Assembly: GCA_017305665.1 (NCBI GenBank)
Contig: JAFKKH010000023.1
Span: forward strand, 53,492-117,491
Reading direction: 5' to 3'
Length of the DNA stretch: 64,000 nt
From: Hyphomicrobiales bacterium
GTDB taxonomy: Bacteria > Pseudomonadota > Alphaproteobacteria > Rhizobiales > Xanthobacteraceae
Below are positions 61,678-64,000 of this stretch, piece by piece. The translations under genes and the position numbers were made by a program. Every line of letters begins with the position of its first letter. The first letter of the stretch is position 1. The notes beneath the pieces are model-generated. The model was not told the origin of the DNA and searched no databases. It saw only the letters and a list, made by a program, of their open reading frames with translations.

Positions 61678-62733
61678 TCAGCACTCCGTCAACAGCACAT
61701 CAAGGTCGACGGTCGAACGTCGGCCAAGATCATCGCCATGTCTCAAGAGGAATTCATCGGCGCAGCGACGTCCCTCCTCCTTGAGGAGTATGATGAACGA
61801 CCTCTCGACATTCAACTTCGATGACGCGCCGAATTCCGCGAGTCGATCACTTTTGACGCTGTGCATCCGCATCCGGGCCCAACGCGCACCTTCCCCGTCT
61901 CCCGGATCGGCGACCTGACGCAGAAGCGCAATCATGCGCAGCTCCTTCATCAGCGGCGAATTGAAAGAAATTTCGTTGAGGCGGTTCAGTATCTCAGCAG
62001 CGGAGCGCGGTAAATCAGCACGCTCGCGCGGGTTGATTTGCACCAGGACGGTGTCTTCCCCGCCGGTTTCCCGGATTAGCGGCGTGATAGTGGGATTTCC
62101 GACATAACCGCCATCCCAGTAAAAATCGCCGTCTATCTCAATCGCCTGGAACATTGTCGGCAGACAGGCTGACGCGAGCAGCACATCGGGTGTGATTTCA
62201 GCATTGCGGAAGATACGACCGCGACCAGTGCGCACACTCGTTGCGGTAATGAAAAGCTTCATCGGGACTCGTTTAAGACAATCGAAATCGATGCTTTCCA
62301 GAAGGATGGCACGCAGCGGATTGAAGCCGAGCGGATTTAAATCATAAGGTGAGAGCATCCGCGACATCAGGTCAAACGCGACGTAGGCTGGGGAGGTGTC
62401 GAGAGTCCAGCGGTCCATCAAACGATCCAGTGGCGAGCGTTGCAACGGGCTAAACGCAGCCACGCGCGTCACACCTTCCCAGTAGGCATCGAGCGCCGCC
62501 TTCGCACCTGTGGCGTCGCCACTTGCCCATCCACTCGCCAGCACGGCAGCATTCATCGCCCCGGCCGAGGTGCCGGAAATACCCTCGATTCTCAGCCACG
62601 GCTCCTCGACGAAACGATCAAGGACGCCCCAGGTGAACGCGCCATGTGAACCGCCGCCCTGCAACGCGATATCTATCAAAACCTGCTTTCGTGCAGTCGC
62701 ATTCGATAACTTTGGCTCCACCCGGATCTCCAA
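61678..62733 (-). CDS. Patatin-like phospholipase
   Basis: 351 residues. Oxyanion loop LQGGGSHGAFTWGVLD, nucleophile elbow GISGTSAGAMNAA (GxSxG) and catalytic Asp in DGGYVGNPTI are all present, so it is probably an active serine lipase of the RssA/patatin type acting on membrane lipids. Similar genes sit near polyhydroxybutyrate and lipid genes in rhizobia, but no such context is seen here. Confidence 0.92.
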   Translation of the reverse strand: MEIRVEPKLSNATARKQVLIDIALQGGGSHGAFTWGVLDRFVEEPWLRIEGISGTSAGAMNAAVLASGWASGDATGAKAALDAYWEGVTRVAAFSPLQRSPLDRLMDRWTLDTSPAYVAFDLMSRMLSPYDLNPLGFNPLRAILLESIDFDCLKRVPMKLFITATSVRTGRGRIFRNAEITPDVLLASACLPTMFQAIEIDGDFYWDGGYVGNPTITPLIRETGGEDTVLVQINPRERADLPRSAAEILNRLNEISFNSPLMKELRMIALLRQVADPGDGEGARWARMRMHSVKSDRLAEFGASSKLNVERSFIILLKEEGRRCADEFLLRHGDDLGRRSTVDLDVLLTEC

Positions 62734-62817
62734 ACTAACCTACAACATACTGCTTTCACCCGAAGTATCATGGCCGTCGGGCACGATAGCGCAACCGCAA
62801 TGATGTCAGGCCCACGG

Positions 62818-63408
62818 TCAAGCCGTGCGTGAAGCAGGAACGCGATGCAAACCGAGGCCGAGCCCGATCCATCCTGCCCCCGCCATAATAAGATCGATAC
62901 CTAGAAATAGGCCGAGAATGTAGACGCTGTTGATCGGCCAGCGAGCCAAGATCAGAAGTCCTAGCAGCAGCGTGATGACGCCGGAGACCGCCACCCAGAT
63001 CCATGGCGTCTCACGTTTCATGTTGAAAGCCAGAAAGATCCGCACGATCCCGGAAGCAACCAGTGACGCCCCTAACATCAGCGTAAGCAGCACGGCGGTA
63101 AACAGCGGATTTTCGAACGTCACAAGACCGGCGACAACGTAGAGCAAGCCAAGCAGGGCCCAGACCAGGAACTTCCTCCAACTCTTGATCTGGAATGCGT
63201 TGATCAGTTCAGCTACGCCGGCAACGATCATCATGACGCCGACGACGAGAACACTTGCCATCGTCGCCGTCAAAATGCTCCCGAGAGCAACAAAGCCCAC
63301 GATGACATAAACAACACCGAGCGCGACGATCCAGCCCCATTTTGCACGGAGCGGCGCCACGTCCGTTCCGGTGCGAGGATCTTGCAGAGCGTCTGAAGAA
63401 CTCGTCAT
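62818..63408 (-). CDS. HdeD family membrane protein
   Basis: 196 residues with six membrane segments in three pairs (WIVALGVVYVIVGFVALGSI; SVLVVGVMMIVAGVAELINAF; LVWALLGLLYVVAGLVTFENPL...), the DUF308/HdeD pattern linked to acid resistance. Monocistronic. Confidence 0.9.
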   Translation of the reverse strand: MTSSSDALQDPRTGTDVAPLRAKWGWIVALGVVYVIVGFVALGSILTATMASVLVVGVMMIVAGVAELINAFQIKSWRKFLVWALLGLLYVVAGLVTFENPLFTAVLLTLMLGASLVASGIVRIFLAFNMKRETPWIWVAVSGVITLLLGLLILARWPINSVYILGLFLGIDLIMAGAGWIGLGLGLHRVPASRTA

Positions 63409-63866
63409 GACGGTCCTCCAAGCGAAAACCCATCCGACGTCGACCTCAAGAGATGCAGCAGGATAACGGAAGTGCAGTGGCGGTCACAATACGATTCTTC
63501 AAAAACATTCGGACCGGGGGAACAGAGTACTGTCGCGTGAGTTTATGCCAAATCGGCCAAGCGCATGTCCCGCTTTTGTCGTTCCGGAAACGCCGATATT
63601 TTGAGTTAATGATGAGCTTTCGTGTTGCTGTAAGTAGTCACAACAGACATCATGTGCCGATACGGCGCAGGTTACTGTCGCGTTAAGTTGACCTCTCAAA
63701 GAGGCAAAGCAAAGCTAGTTCGCAGAGACCTGTCAGTTTTCTGCGCAGTAGCGGCATGAGAGACGCAGTAGCGGCATGAGAGATCAGGTGCCCTTCACTG
63801 CTGGTAAGCCAAAGACGGTAATGCCTCAATACGGCATCGGACCAACAAAACTCATCCGTCCCAGGC
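63409..63866. other. Gap with an exact 20-bp tandem duplication
   Basis: No gene is supported. CGCAGTAGCGGCATGAGAGA occurs twice in tandem at 63744-63763 and 63764-63783. Confidence 0.5.
63744..63783. repeat. 20-bp perfect tandem repeat, two copies
   Basis: Two identical adjacent 20-base units with no coding context; probably a slippage product. Confidence 0.85.
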
Positions 63867-64000
63867 TTAAATCGCAAGATACTTCTGCATGATCTCATCC
63901 TGCGAGATTTCATCGGGCAGTCCGCTGGCGACGATCCTGCCCTTCTCCAGAATGATGCAACGCTGAGCCATGCTCATCACCATAGGCACGTTCTGCTCAA
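63867..64000 (-). CDS. Branched-chain-type ABC ATPase (LivF-like), C-terminal end, cut by window edge
   Basis: The last 43 residues are visible: EQNVPMVMSMAQRCIILEKG, then RIVASGLPDEISQDEIMQKYLAI. The EQN H-loop-adjacent segment and the ending with YL are typical of LivF. It implies a second Liv transporter begins beyond the right edge. Confidence 0.8.
   Translation of the reverse strand, partial: EQNVPMVMSMAQRCIILEKGRIVASGLPDEISQDEIMQKYLAI

Overview
The window suggests an alphaproteobacterium of the Rhizobiales, most like the Bradyrhizobium/Rhodopseudomonas/Afipia group. This is inferred from high GC, the abundance of tripartite tricarboxylate (TTT) and branched-chain (Liv) uptake systems, a YeiH/LysR pair, HdeD and AI-2E-type membrane proteins, and an IS of a kind common in that group. 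No ribosomal marker is present, so genus is not proven.

About 1-15.8 kb is accessory DNA of mixed origin. It begins with a cut-off nuclease-like gene and a 1.49-kb IS that carries a passenger gene. Next come a chemotaxis receptor broken by an in-frame amber codon, and a truncated parA abutting a truncated minus-strand gene. From 4.4 to 14.1 kb lies a plasmid-like module. It holds a Rep/replicase-type protein with GACCACCGGA repeats at its 3' end and a dense block of palindromes at its 5' end, then a ribbon-helix-helix protein. Divergent from these is a cassette of mostly unrecognised genes headed by a Lon-like AAA+ ATPase. Seven of the cassette genes form an unbroken run joined by ATGA start/stop overlaps, and two of them are paralogues. 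A Fic-domain fragment, a small helical protein and a tRNA 3'-end fragment follow. No integrase, relaxase or CRISPR array was seen here.

About 15.8-43.8 kb reads as ordinary chromosomal carboxylic-acid catabolism. It includes a TctCBA uptake system, an enoyl-CoA hydratase and a serine/alanine-glyoxylate-type aminotransferase. A large FAD/Fe-S 2-hydroxyacid dehydrogenase is followed by a GlcG/HbpS protein and a glutathione transferase. An Asp/Glu racemase-like gene, an orphan ModA-like protein and an IclR/3-hydroxyisobutyrate-dehydrogenase-type pair come next. A Liv ABC system with a fused LivM-LivG subunit is followed by a dehydrogenase, a flavin monooxygenase and a fumarylacetoacetate-hydrolase-fold enzyme. 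The stretch ends with YeiH and its LysR regulator and a PdxA2/four-carbon-sugar-acid kinase pair.

About 44-53 kb is an efflux and regulation block: an outer-membrane factor, a heavy-metal-type RND pump and its adaptor, divergent from a two-component system. A 166-bp palindromic element separates the response regulator from the kinase; a second copy lies at 21.2 kb. A small GG-leader-like peptide gene sits at the edge of this block. About 53-64 kb holds a universal stress protein, a proline/glycine-rich secreted protein, an AI-2E-type transporter, a membrane metallophosphoesterase, a Na/Pi cotransporter, a GntP-type permease, a patatin-like lipase and HdeD, ending in a cut-off Liv-type ATPase.
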